Origin: Minisyncoccota bacterium
Lineage (GTDB): Bacteria > Patescibacteriota > Minisyncoccia > Phycocordibacterales > UBA2100
Reading direction: 5' to 3'
DNA length: 8,808 nucleotides
Assembly (NCBI GenBank): GCA_018061585.1
Contig: JAGOTU010000032.1
Location: 1 to 8,808, forward strand
Numbering within the stretch: position 1 is the stretch's first letter; the number at the start of each line of letters is the position of its first letter. Positions 1 through 5,424 of this stretch are shown here, in pieces. A program made the position numbers and the translations under genes. Below the pieces are notes generated by a model, which was not told the origin of the DNA, did not search any database, and saw only the letters and a program-made list of their open reading frames with translations.

Positions 1-638
1 ATATCGGGCTGTACGCCGTAGGAATTCAACTGACGGATGGCATTCTGCGTGGGCTTGGTCTTCATTTCGCCGATCGTGCCCGGGACAGGCATATACGACA
101 CCATCGCGAACAATACATCGCCAAAATGTCGCAGGTGCATGACGCGGGCCGCGTCAATAAAGAGCGCGTTCTGAAAGTCGCCTATAGTACCGCCGATCTC
201 GACGACGGTGATATCGGATTTTGCGAGCTCTGCTGCTCGCTCGAATCGCTGGATGATCTCGTCGCGCACGTGCGGGACCGCTTCGACGCATTTGCCGCCG
301 TAGCCTAAGTTGCGCTCGCGCTCAATAACATCCTTATAGATCATGCCCGAGGTCATGTAGTCCTCCGGCCCGAGGTCGCGTCCCAAAAAGCGCTCGTAGT
401 TGCCCATGTCCTGATCGGTCTCGAGCCCGGAATTCAATACGAACACTTCGCCGTGTTCGGTCGGGTTCATAGTTCCGGCATCTACATTGAGATACGGATC
501 TATTTTTACGAGATTCACTGAAAGTCCGCGGGCGGATAGAATTTTTCCTATTGAAGCTGTCGTGATCCCCTTTCCGACTCCGGACATCACACCACCCACA
601 ACGAAAATATACTTATGCCCTGCGTGCGCACGCTGCAT
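1..638 (-). CDS. pyrG: CTP synthase, N-terminal synthetase part (3' end outside the window)
   Basis: CTP synthase makes CTP from UTP, ATP and glutamine-derived ammonia in the cytosol. The 212 readable codons start at ATG 638 (MQRAHAGHKYIFVVGG) and run off the left edge, so only the synthetase (amidoligase) domain is present; the glutamine amidotransferase domain lies outside. Visible landmarks are the P-loop-like GGVMSGVGKG (about residues 15-24), KIDPYLNVDAGTMNPTEHGEVFV, the ERERNLGYGGKCVEAVPHV stretch, EIGGTIGDFQ, and the KTKPTQ substrate segment near the edge. In well-studied enzymes the equivalent of GDFQ is usually GDIE. The start is chosen because the family begins a few residues before KYIFV; the upstream frame is open to a stop at 678-680 but has no better start. 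The ribosome-binding site is weak. pyrG follows ftsX on the same strand, separated by a structured element. Identification is secure. Confidence 0.96.
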   Translation of the reverse strand, partial: MQRAHAGHKYIFVVGGVMSGVGKGITTASIGKILSARGLSVNLVKIDPYLNVDAGTMNPTEHGEVFVLNSGLETDQDMGNYERFLGRDLGPEDYMTSGMIYKDVIERERNLGYGGKCVEAVPHVRDEIIQRFERAAELAKSDITVVEIGGTIGDFQNALFIDAARVMHLRHFGDVLFAMVSYMPVPGTIGEMKTKPTQNAIRQLNSYGVQPD

Positions 639-705
639 GTCCCGCAGTCTAACACAGGGTTTAGGAGCGCCTTGTATCTAAAGCGTGGGGAAAGCAACAA
701 ACAGA

Positions 706-825
706 GGCTATCGGAATCGGAGGCAATTCTAGGCATGGGGAGAGCGGGTCCCGACCCGTACATGAAGTACGGCGAGGGACCCGCTCGGGGCCCCATAACG
801 ACGAAGTGTGCCGATTCCGACAGCC
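706..825. ncRNA. Long structured RNA element, 6S-like architecture (candidate)
   Basis: This 120-nt stretch between ftsX and pyrG folds almost completely. The outer stem pairs 706-720 with 811-825 (15 bp, one G-U). A symmetric open bubble of 14 nt on each side follows (721-734 and 797-810). Then come 735-740 with 791-796 (6 bp), 742-752 with 776-786 (11 bp, GC-rich), and 756-761 with 767-772 (6 bp) closing a 5-nt loop. A closing stem, large central bubble and long terminal hairpin are the hallmark of 6S RNA, which mimics an open promoter for RNA polymerase. This element is shorter than most 6S RNAs. On the plus strand it ends in GCCG-TTTT and has a TATCTA box at 675-680, but no convincing -35. 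On the minus strand it starts 3 nt after the ftsX stop and could be a 3'UTR or pyrG leader structure. The structure is certain; the function and strand are inference. Confidence 0.45.
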
Positions 826-828
826 GTT

Positions 829-1758
829 TTACATTCTTAAGTAGCGACGGACCGCTAGGAAGCTAGACAGCGCGCCTATTCCAATTCCTGTACCCATAAG
901 CGTCAGCAGCATCACCGGGAACGCCTCACGGTAGTATGTAAAAACGTTAAATGACCCCAGGAACTTCTCGGAGCCCGGTCCGAGCCAGATCGTGACGGGA
1001 TACAAGACCAAGAGCACAATGACCGCAGAGACGATGCCGTAGAGGATACCGGAGACCATGAACGGGCCGCGCACATACCAGTGGCCTGCTCCGACGAGAT
1101 TCATGACCCCGATCTCGTCGCGCGCTGTGTATATGGCCAGACGGATCGTATTGAATGCGATCAGGACCGATGAGACGGCAAGAATGATCGTGATCGCGAT
1201 ACCGAGCTTCTGCGACGTCTCGATGATGTTGGTCAAACGATCGATCGCCGCTTTGTTCTGGAAAAAGTTCACCTTATCGATGAATGCGGACGATCCCGTC
1301 TGCCCCGCCGCTTGATCGGAGAGGTATTTGGAGATGGCTTCGTACTGCGAGGTCTCTTTGGCGCGGATCTCGAGCGACGCCCCGAGCGGATTTTCACCAA
1401 GCTCCTCAAGTGCCTGTAGGGTCAGTTGGTCGTTCTTGTGTCGCTCGGTGAACTCTGCGAGCGCATCTTCGCGACTCACGTATTTAACGGATGCGACCTC
1501 GGGCAGCGCTTTGAGTGAATTCTGGATCGTTGTTATCTGGTCGAGCGAGGCGTTCGGCGTAAAGTACACGGTCACATCGACTTTGTTGGTTAGTTGCGCG
1601 AGCGTGGCGTTCAGCGCTGCCGCAGACATCATGAGACCGGCCACCACAAAGAGCGTGATGGTCATGATCAAAATGGCGGCGAGCGAAATGAATCCGTTGC
1701 GAACAAAGCCGGCAATGCCGTACCTCGTCACTCGCTTGGTGCTGAGCCAGAAAGACAT
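829..1758 (-). CDS. ftsX: FtsX, cell-division ABC transporter-like membrane subunit
   Basis: FtsX is the membrane partner of the ATPase FtsE. In bacteria the pair does not transport but signals to peptidoglycan hydrolases at the division site. The 309-residue product has the expected layout: a cytoplasmic N-terminus, a first membrane helix at about residues 23-47, a large extracytoplasmic loop (about 50-175), and three more helices near 180-205, 228-255 and 280-303 (the FtsX/MacB permease fold). The loop segment VDVTVYFTPNASLDQI is typical of the family. The ATG at 1758 is the only plausible start, because the frame is closed at 1786-1788. No good Shine-Dalgarno precedes it; a strong AGGAGG lies much further upstream (1810-1815). 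It follows ftsE by 191 nt, a gap with a hairpin and a possible small ORF. Translation may be coupled to that ORF (inference). Confidence 0.95.
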   Translation of the reverse strand: MSFWLSTKRVTRYGIAGFVRNGFISLAAILIMTITLFVVAGLMMSAAALNATLAQLTNKVDVTVYFTPNASLDQITTIQNSLKALPEVASVKYVSREDALAEFTERHKNDQLTLQALEELGENPLGASLEIRAKETSQYEAISKYLSDQAAGQTGSSAFIDKVNFFQNKAAIDRLTNIIETSQKLGIAITIILAVSSVLIAFNTIRLAIYTARDEIGVMNLVGAGHWYVRGPFMVSGILYGIVSAVIVLLVLYPVTIWLGPGSEKFLGSFNVFTYYREAFPVMLLTLMGTGIGIGALSSFLAVRRYLRM

Positions 1759-1769
1759 ACGGATTTTAC

Positions 1770-1889
1770 TTAGGAGCGAAGCGAACTAGTAATAACATTA
1801 CCCTCCCATCCTCCTAAATTTTCAAAGCAGGCGCTCAGTTTCTTCGCGACGAATCGTTCGTTCATGTTATCCATATTATCATTGTTCAT
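1770..1889 (-). CDS. Candidate small ORF upstream of ftsX (39 residues)
   Basis: An ATG at 1889 opens a 39-codon frame (MNNDNMDNMNERF...SSLRS) that ends in TAA 11 nt before the ftsX ATG. I do not recognise the product. It has no membrane segment, one Trp and one Cys. No Shine-Dalgarno precedes it. The purine-rich AGGAGGATGGGAGGG inside it (1801-1815) would serve a second, 10-codon frame, MLLLVRFAPK (1766-1798), which ends 7 nt before the ftsX start. Either frame could bring ribosomes to the ftsX start, which lacks its own binding site. It may also be non-coding leader sequence. Confidence 0.25.
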   Translation of the reverse strand: MNNDNMDNMNERFVAKKLSACFENLGGWEGNVITSSLRS

Positions 1890-1916
1890 TTTTGGAAAAT
1901 TTGGGCGGATAGGCGG

Positions 1917-1958
1917 GTCTTGTGAAATATAGTCGCTGCGCTCGTTATTTCACAAGAC
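1917..1958 (-). repeat. 13-bp inverted repeat over the ftsE stop codon
   Basis: GTCTTGTGAAATA (1917-1929) and TATTTCACAAGAC (1946-1958) are perfectly complementary, with a 16-nt loop containing GAGCGCAGCGA in the minus-strand RNA. The ftsE TGA (1950-1952) lies in the 5' half of the RNA stem. No U-tract follows, so it is not a standard intrinsic terminator. It may protect the 3' end of ftsE mRNA or tune ftsX output. A related motif, GAGCGAAGCGA, occurs at 1774-1784 in the opposite orientation. Confidence 0.6.
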
Positions 1959-2645
1959 GTACTTACCCTGCTTGTCGTCACGAACCACTCGTCCCTGATC
2001 CATGGTGACCACGCGACGGCCGACGGAATCCACGATCGATTTGTTGTGTGTGGTCAGGAGCACTGTCGTGCCGAGATCGTTGATCTTTTTCAGGATCTCC
2101 ACAACGTCGTGCGCGTTGATCGGGTCAAGATTTCCGGTCGGTTCGTCTGCAATGAGGACATCGGGTTGATTCACGATCGCGCGGGCAATAGCGATTCGCT
2201 GCTGCTCGCCGCCGGAAAGCTCATGCGGGAATGCCCAGATCTTATCGCCGAGACCGACAAGGTCGAGCACATGCGGCACATCCGCCTGAATGTCTTCGTC
2301 GCTCTTGCCGGCCACTTCGAGCGCGAACGCGATGTTCTCGTAGACGTTCTTTGTGGGCAAAAGTCGGAAATCCTGAAAGATGGTCCCGATATTGCGGCGC
2401 ATACGGAGCAATTCCTTGTCAGAGAGTTCAACGATCGGTTTGGAACCGAAATACACTGAACCCTCGGTGGGAAAGACTTCCGCGAACAGCATCTTGAGGA
2501 GCGTAGTCTTGCCTGCGCCTGAGTGACCGACAATGGATACGAATTCACCCGGCTCGATACCAAGCGTAACGTCTGCGACTGCCGGCGGTGTGCCGGTGGC
2601 GTATATTTTGGTCACTTTGTCGAAATAGATCATGAGTTTGAGCAT
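1950..2645 (-). CDS. ftsE: FtsE, cell-division ABC ATPase
   Basis: FtsE is the cytoplasmic ATPase of the FtsEX division complex and drives FtsX conformational change. Numbering from ATG 2645 (231 residues, normal for FtsE), the ABC motifs are all intact: Walker A GHSGAGKT (40-47), Q-loop glutamine in IFQDF (Q91), signature LSGGEQQ (143-149), Walker B VLIADE (163-168), D-loop GNLD and H-loop TTHN (H200). The segment IFQDFRLLPTKNVYENIAFAL is characteristic of FtsE. The frame is open upstream to an ATG at 2720, but that ATG overlaps a TATAAT promoter box whose transcript would start near 2712, so the longer form is unlikely. ATG 2645 has GGAGG about 13 nt upstream; ATG 2633 (MIYFDKV, the usual family start) is the alternative. 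The gene lies between prfB and ftsX, a common bacterial order. Confidence 0.96.
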   Translation of the reverse strand: MLKLMIYFDKVTKIYATGTPPAVADVTLGIEPGEFVSIVGHSGAGKTTLLKMLFAEVFPTEGSVYFGSKPIVELSDKELLRMRRNIGTIFQDFRLLPTKNVYENIAFALEVAGKSDEDIQADVPHVLDLVGLGDKIWAFPHELSGGEQQRIAIARAIVNQPDVLIADEPTGNLDPINAHDVVEILKKINDLGTTVLLTTHNKSIVDSVGRRVVTMDQGRVVRDDKQGKYVL

Positions 2646-2718
2646 TACCGTAAAGCGTCCTCCCGAGGGACCGATGCTTGCGTACTGACCTGATCGGCGG
2701 AGTGCCGAACGTCGAATC

Positions 2719-2747
2719 ATTATACCCGAGTGATAGAACCCTCCAAA
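2719..2747 (-). promoter_or_regulatory. Promoter for ftsE-ftsX in the prfB-ftsE gap
   Basis: The minus strand reads TATAAT at 2724-2719 (perfect -10 consensus). A poor -35 candidate, TTTGGA, lies 17 nt upstream (2747-2742). Transcription would begin near 2712, giving a leader of roughly 65-80 nt before the ftsE start. A short hairpin (CCTCC-GTTT-GGAGG) lies at about the -35 position and may be a weak prfB terminator or part of the promoter region. Confidence 0.5.
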
Positions 2748-2774
2748 CGGAGGCTGTGATACTGGGGGTTTGTG

Positions 2775-3668
2775 TTATTCGGAAAGCTTCTTCTCTTCAT
2801 CAATGAATGACTGGATATCGCCCCCGAGAACAGCGTCCACGTCCCGCCGTTCATGATCGGTACGGTGGTCTTTGACCAACTGGTACGGATGGAGGACGTA
2901 GGAGCGGATCTGGCTTCCCCACTCGATCTTCGTAGTCGCTGCGACCGAGAGTCCGCGCGCCTCCGCCAACTGCTCCTGCTCGCGGAGCTTGAAGAGCTTG
3001 CCGCGCAGGAGCGATATCGCCCGTTCGCGATTCTGCGCTTGCGAGCGCTCGCTTGTCACGTGTACGGCGAACCCCGTCGGTATGTGGGTCATGCGTACCG
3101 CTGTATCGCGCTTGTTCACATTCTGCCCGCCCGGCCCACCCGAGCGCGCAATAGAGATATCGAGTTCGCTGTCGGGGATCTTAATTTCGTCATTCTCCGG
3201 CAGCTTGGGAAGTACTTCGACGAGAGAGAACGATGTTTGTCGTTTGCCGGCAGAATTGAACGGCGACATGCGAACGAGCCGATGCACCCCGGCTTCATGT
3301 TTGAGGGTGCCGTATGCCCCTGCGCCGCTTACCTCGAACGAGATGCTGCGATAGCCTCCCATTGAGTTTTCGTTCGATGACAGTGCGATCATGGTCCATC
3401 CTTTCGAGATAACGTACTTGCCATACATTTCGTACAGAATACGGGAGAAGTCCTCGGCGTCATCACCGCCCGCTCCGGAAACAATAGTGACAAGTGCATC
3501 GCTTTTGTCATACGCACCCTTGCCTTCGAGCTTTGCTTTGAGCTGTTGATATTCCTTGAGTGTTTCCTGAGCACTATCCTTGTCGCTCCAAAAATCCGCC
3601 GCTCCCATCAGCGATTCGATCTCTTCGATACGGGCCTGGATAGATGCTTTATCTGACATCGGGGTCAT
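2775..3668 (-). CDS. prfB: Peptide chain release factor 2, compact form
   Basis: RF2 recognises UAA and UGA in the ribosomal A site and triggers peptide release. Counting from the upstream TTG at 3671, the stop-codon reading tripeptide SPF is at about 136-138 in RMSPFNSAGKRQTSF (RF1 would have PxT). The catalytic GGQ is at about 181-183 in SGGPGGQNVNKRDTAV. The downstream RSYVLHPYQLVKDHRT and ERRDVDAVLGGDI segments are RF2-like. The protein is about 297 residues, against about 365 for E. coli RF2. The missing part is N-terminal: it starts at the point equivalent to just after the E. coli frameshift codon, and about 55 residues of domain 1 are absent between LKAKLE and GAYDKSDA. No CUU-UGA frameshift site is present. 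Starts at ATG 3668, ATG 3659 or TTG 3671 all lack a Shine-Dalgarno. It lies 15 nt after a tRNA and upstream of ftsE. Confidence 0.95.
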   Translation of the reverse strand: MTPMSDKASIQARIEEIESLMGAADFWSDKDSAQETLKEYQQLKAKLEGKGAYDKSDALVTIVSGAGGDDAEDFSRILYEMYGKYVISKGWTMIALSSNENSMGGYRSISFEVSGAGAYGTLKHEAGVHRLVRMSPFNSAGKRQTSFSLVEVLPKLPENDEIKIPDSELDISIARSGGPGGQNVNKRDTAVRMTHIPTGFAVHVTSERSQAQNRERAISLLRGKLFKLREQEQLAEARGLSVAATTKIEWGSQIRSYVLHPYQLVKDHRTDHERRDVDAVLGGDIQSFIDEEKKLSE

Positions 3669-3683
3669 CAATACGTTTCATTT

Positions 3684-3759
3684 TGGAGCCGCCTCCCGGA
3701 TTTGAACCGGGGGCCTACGCATTACGAATGCGTTGCTCTACCAGCTGAGCTAAGGCGGC
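3684..3759 (-). tRNA. tRNA-Thr (anticodon CGT)
   Basis: A complete cloverleaf of 76 nt including an encoded CCA (3684-3686). The acceptor stem GCCGCCT/AGGCGGC has 7 perfect pairs and the discriminator is U. The D-arm is GCTC/GAGC, the anticodon stem ACGCA/TGCGT encloses loop TTCGTAA, and the T-arm is CCCGG/CCGGG with loop TTCAAAT. The anticodon CGT reads ACG (Thr). The gene is intact and has no intron, unlike the second tRNA-Thr nearby. It lies 15 nt upstream of prfB on the same strand, so tRNA 3' processing would also define the prfB mRNA 5' end. Confidence 0.97.
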
Positions 3760-3777
3760 TTGTGAACACAGTTTGAA

Positions 3778-3783
3778 AATATA
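3778..3783 (-). promoter_or_regulatory. -10 box for tRNA-Thr(CGT)-prfB
   Basis: TATATT on the minus strand predicts a transcription start near 3771, 12 nt before the mature tRNA 5' end. No good -35 is visible at 16-18 nt spacing; that position falls at the HNH gene's 3' end. Confidence 0.4.
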
Positions 3784-3801
3784 ACACGGGTTCCGTTAAT
3801 T

Positions 3802-4287
3802 TCAGATAGTGTACGGTAGGGTGCGATTTTTGCGTTTTTTAAAGTTACTTAGATGTATCCGCCCTTCTTTAGTCCGATTGGACTGCCCTCTATTTTTCCT
3901 GCCATTTCCTTTATTCAAAGCCGAGTATGTGGGCGTAAGGGCATCACAATTTGGGCATATTAGACGCAGATTATTCTCTGCATTATTGCGCCAGTCTCCG
4001 TCGATGTGATCCGCGACCAAAGGAACAATGCCTGATTTATGATTCATTTCCGACCAACCACAGAGACAGCACTTGTTTCCATACTTTATTCGCAAGTACT
4101 TTTTTACATACGTCGCAACTGTTCCTATACTTTGTAAGCCACTCGCCTCACCAGCATTCCATTTGCGAATATATTCACGATACTGATATTCCTGCTGGCA
4201 GATATTGCTGCAATATTTGTAATACGAACGATACGGCTCCTTGCCGCAAACGACACACGGTGTTCGATCTTTCTTCGGATTAGCCAC
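3802..4287 (-). CDS. Free-standing HNH endonuclease with N-terminal zinc ribbon
   Basis: A 161-residue putative DNA endonuclease. The N-terminus carries a zinc-ribbon-like CVVCGKEP...YCSNIC (Cys 11, 14, 26, 30). The C-terminal half holds an HNH domain: paired cysteines C73/C76, the catalytic DHIDGDWRNN (D93-H94, N101-N102), ENNLRLICPNC with C111/C114, then a basic tail (KKRKNR). HNH proteins of this kind occur in phages and as mobile or intron-associated nucleases. The start is a GTG directly downstream of a perfect extended -10 box, so the mRNA may be leaderless; no in-frame ATG exists before the zinc ribbon. The gene is visibly AT- and Lys/Asn-richer than its neighbours, which suggests transfer. 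It lies between two tRNA-Thr genes, 66 nt from one with a group I intron. A nicking or cutting role at tRNA genes is inference. Confidence 0.88.
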   Translation of the reverse strand: MANPKKDRTPCVVCGKEPYRSYYKYCSNICQQEYQYREYIRKWNAGEASGLQSIGTVATYVKKYLRIKYGNKCCLCGWSEMNHKSGIVPLVADHIDGDWRNNAENNLRLICPNCDALTPTYSALNKGNGRKNRGQSNRTKEGRIHLSNFKKRKNRTLPYTI

Positions 4288-4293
4288 CTCAGA

Positions 4294-4302
4294 ATTATAC
4301 CA
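4294..4302 (-). promoter_or_regulatory. Extended -10 promoter of the HNH gene
   Basis: The minus strand reads TGGTATAAT (TGnTATAAT, a perfect extended -10). The predicted start at about 4287 coincides with the GTG start codon, so the transcript would be leaderless. No -35 is needed or evident. In the same gap, CAGTTG-AA-CAACTG (4326-4339) is a short inverted repeat of unknown role. Confidence 0.6.
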
Positions 4303-4352
4303 GTACAGAACCGCGAACAGGTCTGCAGTTGAACAACTGTAACTATTTTTTG

Positions 4353-4614
4353 AGCCGACGACCGGGATTGAACCGGTGACCTCGTCCTTCGCTTACACCT
4401 CCGTTTCTTTGCACGGATATCGAAGGGCTAGACTGTATCTTCTCGCGCTTGGCGAGCCCTTGTCAGTCGTTCGGGCGTTTAAGAAAACGCCACGGTCTTG
4501 CCCGCGTATGCCGGGTATTAACCGTTATTCGGGATTCACACACGAGTCGCCTCATGTGTGGGCGGGGGTTTGCGGCCCACCAAGGACGTGCTCTACCAAC
4601 TGAGCTACGTCGGC
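4353..4614 (-). tRNA. tRNA-Thr (anticodon GGT), interrupted by a group I intron
   Basis: The exons are 4579-4614 (tRNA positions 1-36) and 4353-4389 (position 37 to the discriminator). Joined, they form a normal cloverleaf: acceptor GCCGACG/CGTCGGC, D-stem GCTC/GAGC, anticodon stem CGTCC/GGACG with loop TTGGTAA, variable AGGTC, T-stem ACCGG/CCGGT. The loop and variable region match those of E. coli tRNA-Thr(GGU), which reads ACC and ACU. The discriminator is U and CCA is not encoded (TCA-A follows). The 189-nt interruption lies between positions 36 and 37, immediately after the anticodon, a site also used by bacterial tRNA group I introns in other isoacceptors. Standard tRNA searches tuned to intronless genes would probably miss it. 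As the likely ACC/ACU decoder it should be essential, so splicing must work. Confidence 0.93.
4390..4578 (-). ncRNA. Group I self-splicing intron in tRNA-Thr(GGU)
   Basis: The intron has no ORF. Both boundaries fit group I rules: the 5' exon ends in U (4579) and the intron ends in G (4390). P1 pairs exon GGU plus intron GGG (4581-4576) with CCCGCC (4566-4561), putting U36 opposite G4563 as the expected U-G wobble. P2 is a 10-bp stem (4560-4551/4546-4537) capped by a GCGA tetraloop. P4 is ACGGT/ACCGT (4525-4521/4496-4492), with P5 between. P6 is GGCGTTT/AAACGCC (4491-4485/4480-4474). P7 is GACTG/CAGTC (4468-4464/4435-4431), and J8/7-P7 reads AAGATACAGTC, very close to the group I S-element. 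P8 is CTCGC/GCGAG and P9 TCCGT/ACGGA. P3 is weak as I can draw it (mainly CCC/GGG, 4533-4531/4459-4457). The subgroup is not assigned; IC-like is a guess. Confidence 0.88.
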
Positions 4615-4621
4615 AAATGCT

Positions 4622-4637
4622 ATCGATACATATCGAT
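4622..4637 (-). promoter_or_regulatory. Palindrome and likely promoter upstream of tRNA-Thr(GGT)
   Basis: ATCGATA-CA-TATCGAT is a perfect 7-bp-arm inverted repeat just upstream of the tRNA. The minus strand contains TATGTA at its centre (4632-4627), which would place transcription start near 4620, a few nt before the tRNA 5' end. It could be a -10 region, an operator, or both. No clear -35 is present. Confidence 0.35.
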
Positions 4638-4652
4638 TGCAGGGCGATAATA

Positions 4653-5315
4653 TCACGCAATAACGTACTCGCGAAGCGACTCGATGGCCCCCGCAAGAGA
4701 CTCTTCGGTAAGCATCTCCGGCGTGATCAACAGCCCATTGAATAATTTCTGTTCCAATTCAAGGACCAACGATACGCGCTGTCTGTACAAGTCGCTTCCG
4801 TAGTCGGACTCTGCTTCCGTGCGCGATTCGTACCTTCGGCGCCCCTCTTCGAGCCGTTCAAATATCGACGTTATTCCGTAGGGTGCCACCCGCTGATCCG
4901 CATATTCACAAATTTTGAGCTCTAGATTATCCGACAGGTAGATCGATTCGATGCGTCCGAATCCCATTGATCCTATGAGCTCGATCACCTCCTGCCCCAT
5001 TCCCATTTCTTTTGCGATCGCGTCAGTCGCCTCGTGCTCGTCGCGGCCGTAGGTAGCTGCATAATCCTTTTTTACGAGTTCCCAATAGGAAAGATCGTGA
5101 TCACCATAGAATTCCGGCGGGAATTGTGAGAAGTCGCTCTTCATAATATTCCCCATGTCGTGCAGGAGCGCGGCCTTCGTTACAAGGTCAGCATCTGCCC
5201 GGAGCGCATGCGCGAGCTCGCGCGCGACCGCTGCCACCCGTAGCTGATGGAGTCGCAGATTCGGCATGATGCGGTACTGCTCATATACCTCCCAAATCGT
5301 CATGTCCGGCATCAT
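4653..5315 (-). CDS. HD-domain protein, putative phosphohydrolase
   Basis: A cytosolic 220-residue protein with the metal-binding HD signature in order: H23 (in NLRLHQLRVA), H52-D53 (LLHDMGN), H94 (RDEHEATDAI) and D140 (ICEYADQRVAPYG). This is the layout of HD/HDIG metal-dependent phosphohydrolases, which act on nucleotides, ppGpp-like molecules or RNA ends. The substrate cannot be deduced, and no second domain is present. The C-terminus is helical and acidic. The start at ATG 5315 is chosen because GGGGGAG lies about 5 nt upstream; an in-frame ATG at 5366 would add 17 residues (MTEYVSHTG...) with no binding site. A TTGACT (5375-5370) with a weak TATCGC 17 nt downstream may be the promoter, and the CACAC-CT-GTGTG palindrome (5338-5349) next to it may be an operator. 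It is divergent from the gene at 5425. Confidence 0.85.
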   Translation of the reverse strand: MMPDMTIWEVYEQYRIMPNLRLHQLRVAAVARELAHALRADADLVTKAALLHDMGNIMKSDFSQFPPEFYGDHDLSYWELVKKDYAATYGRDEHEATDAIAKEMGMGQEVIELIGSMGFGRIESIYLSDNLELKICEYADQRVAPYGITSIFERLEEGRRRYESRTEAESDYGSDLYRQRVSLVLELEQKLFNGLLITPEMLTEESLAGAIESLREYVIA

Positions 5316-5403
5316 AGCACTCCCCCGATATGGCGACACACCTGTGTGCGATACGTATTCTGTCATGCATAGTCAACACCTTCTGCCTTTCTTTATCCTG
5401 TTT

Positions 5404-5424
5404 GGCACGGGGTATACTAGTGCC
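5404..5424 (+). promoter_or_regulatory. Promoter with flanking inverted repeat, leaderless gene start
   Basis: TATACT at 5413-5418 is a good -10 box; a start 7 nt downstream falls on the A of ATG 5425. The box is bracketed by GGCAC (5404-5408) and GTGCC (5420-5424), an inverted repeat that could be an operator covering the -10. No good -35 is seen at 17 nt (region 5390-5395). Confidence 0.45.

Noticed and set aside
2720..2720. Longer ftsE start at ATG 2720
   Set aside because: The ATG overlaps a perfect TATAAT box, and the extra 25 residues (MIRRSALRRSG...) are not typical of FtsE.
3649..3681. Short frame MKRIDDPDVR ending in TAA, from which a +1 shift would enter prfB
   Set aside because: RF2 frameshift sites use UGA after CUU with an upstream Shine-Dalgarno-like stimulator; none is present and the stop is UAA. 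The register match is probably chance.
4326..4339. CAGTTG-AA-CAACTG plus a downstream T-run as an intrinsic terminator
   Set aside because: The T-run follows only on the plus strand, where no gene is present; on the transcribed minus strand the A-run precedes the hairpin.
4423..4461. Seven-base complementarity AAGGGCT/AGCCCTT in the intron as an alternative P7
   Set aside because: The GACTG/CAGTC pairing is placed correctly next to the conserved AAGATA joining segment, so it is the better P7. The extra match may be chance or an alternative fold.
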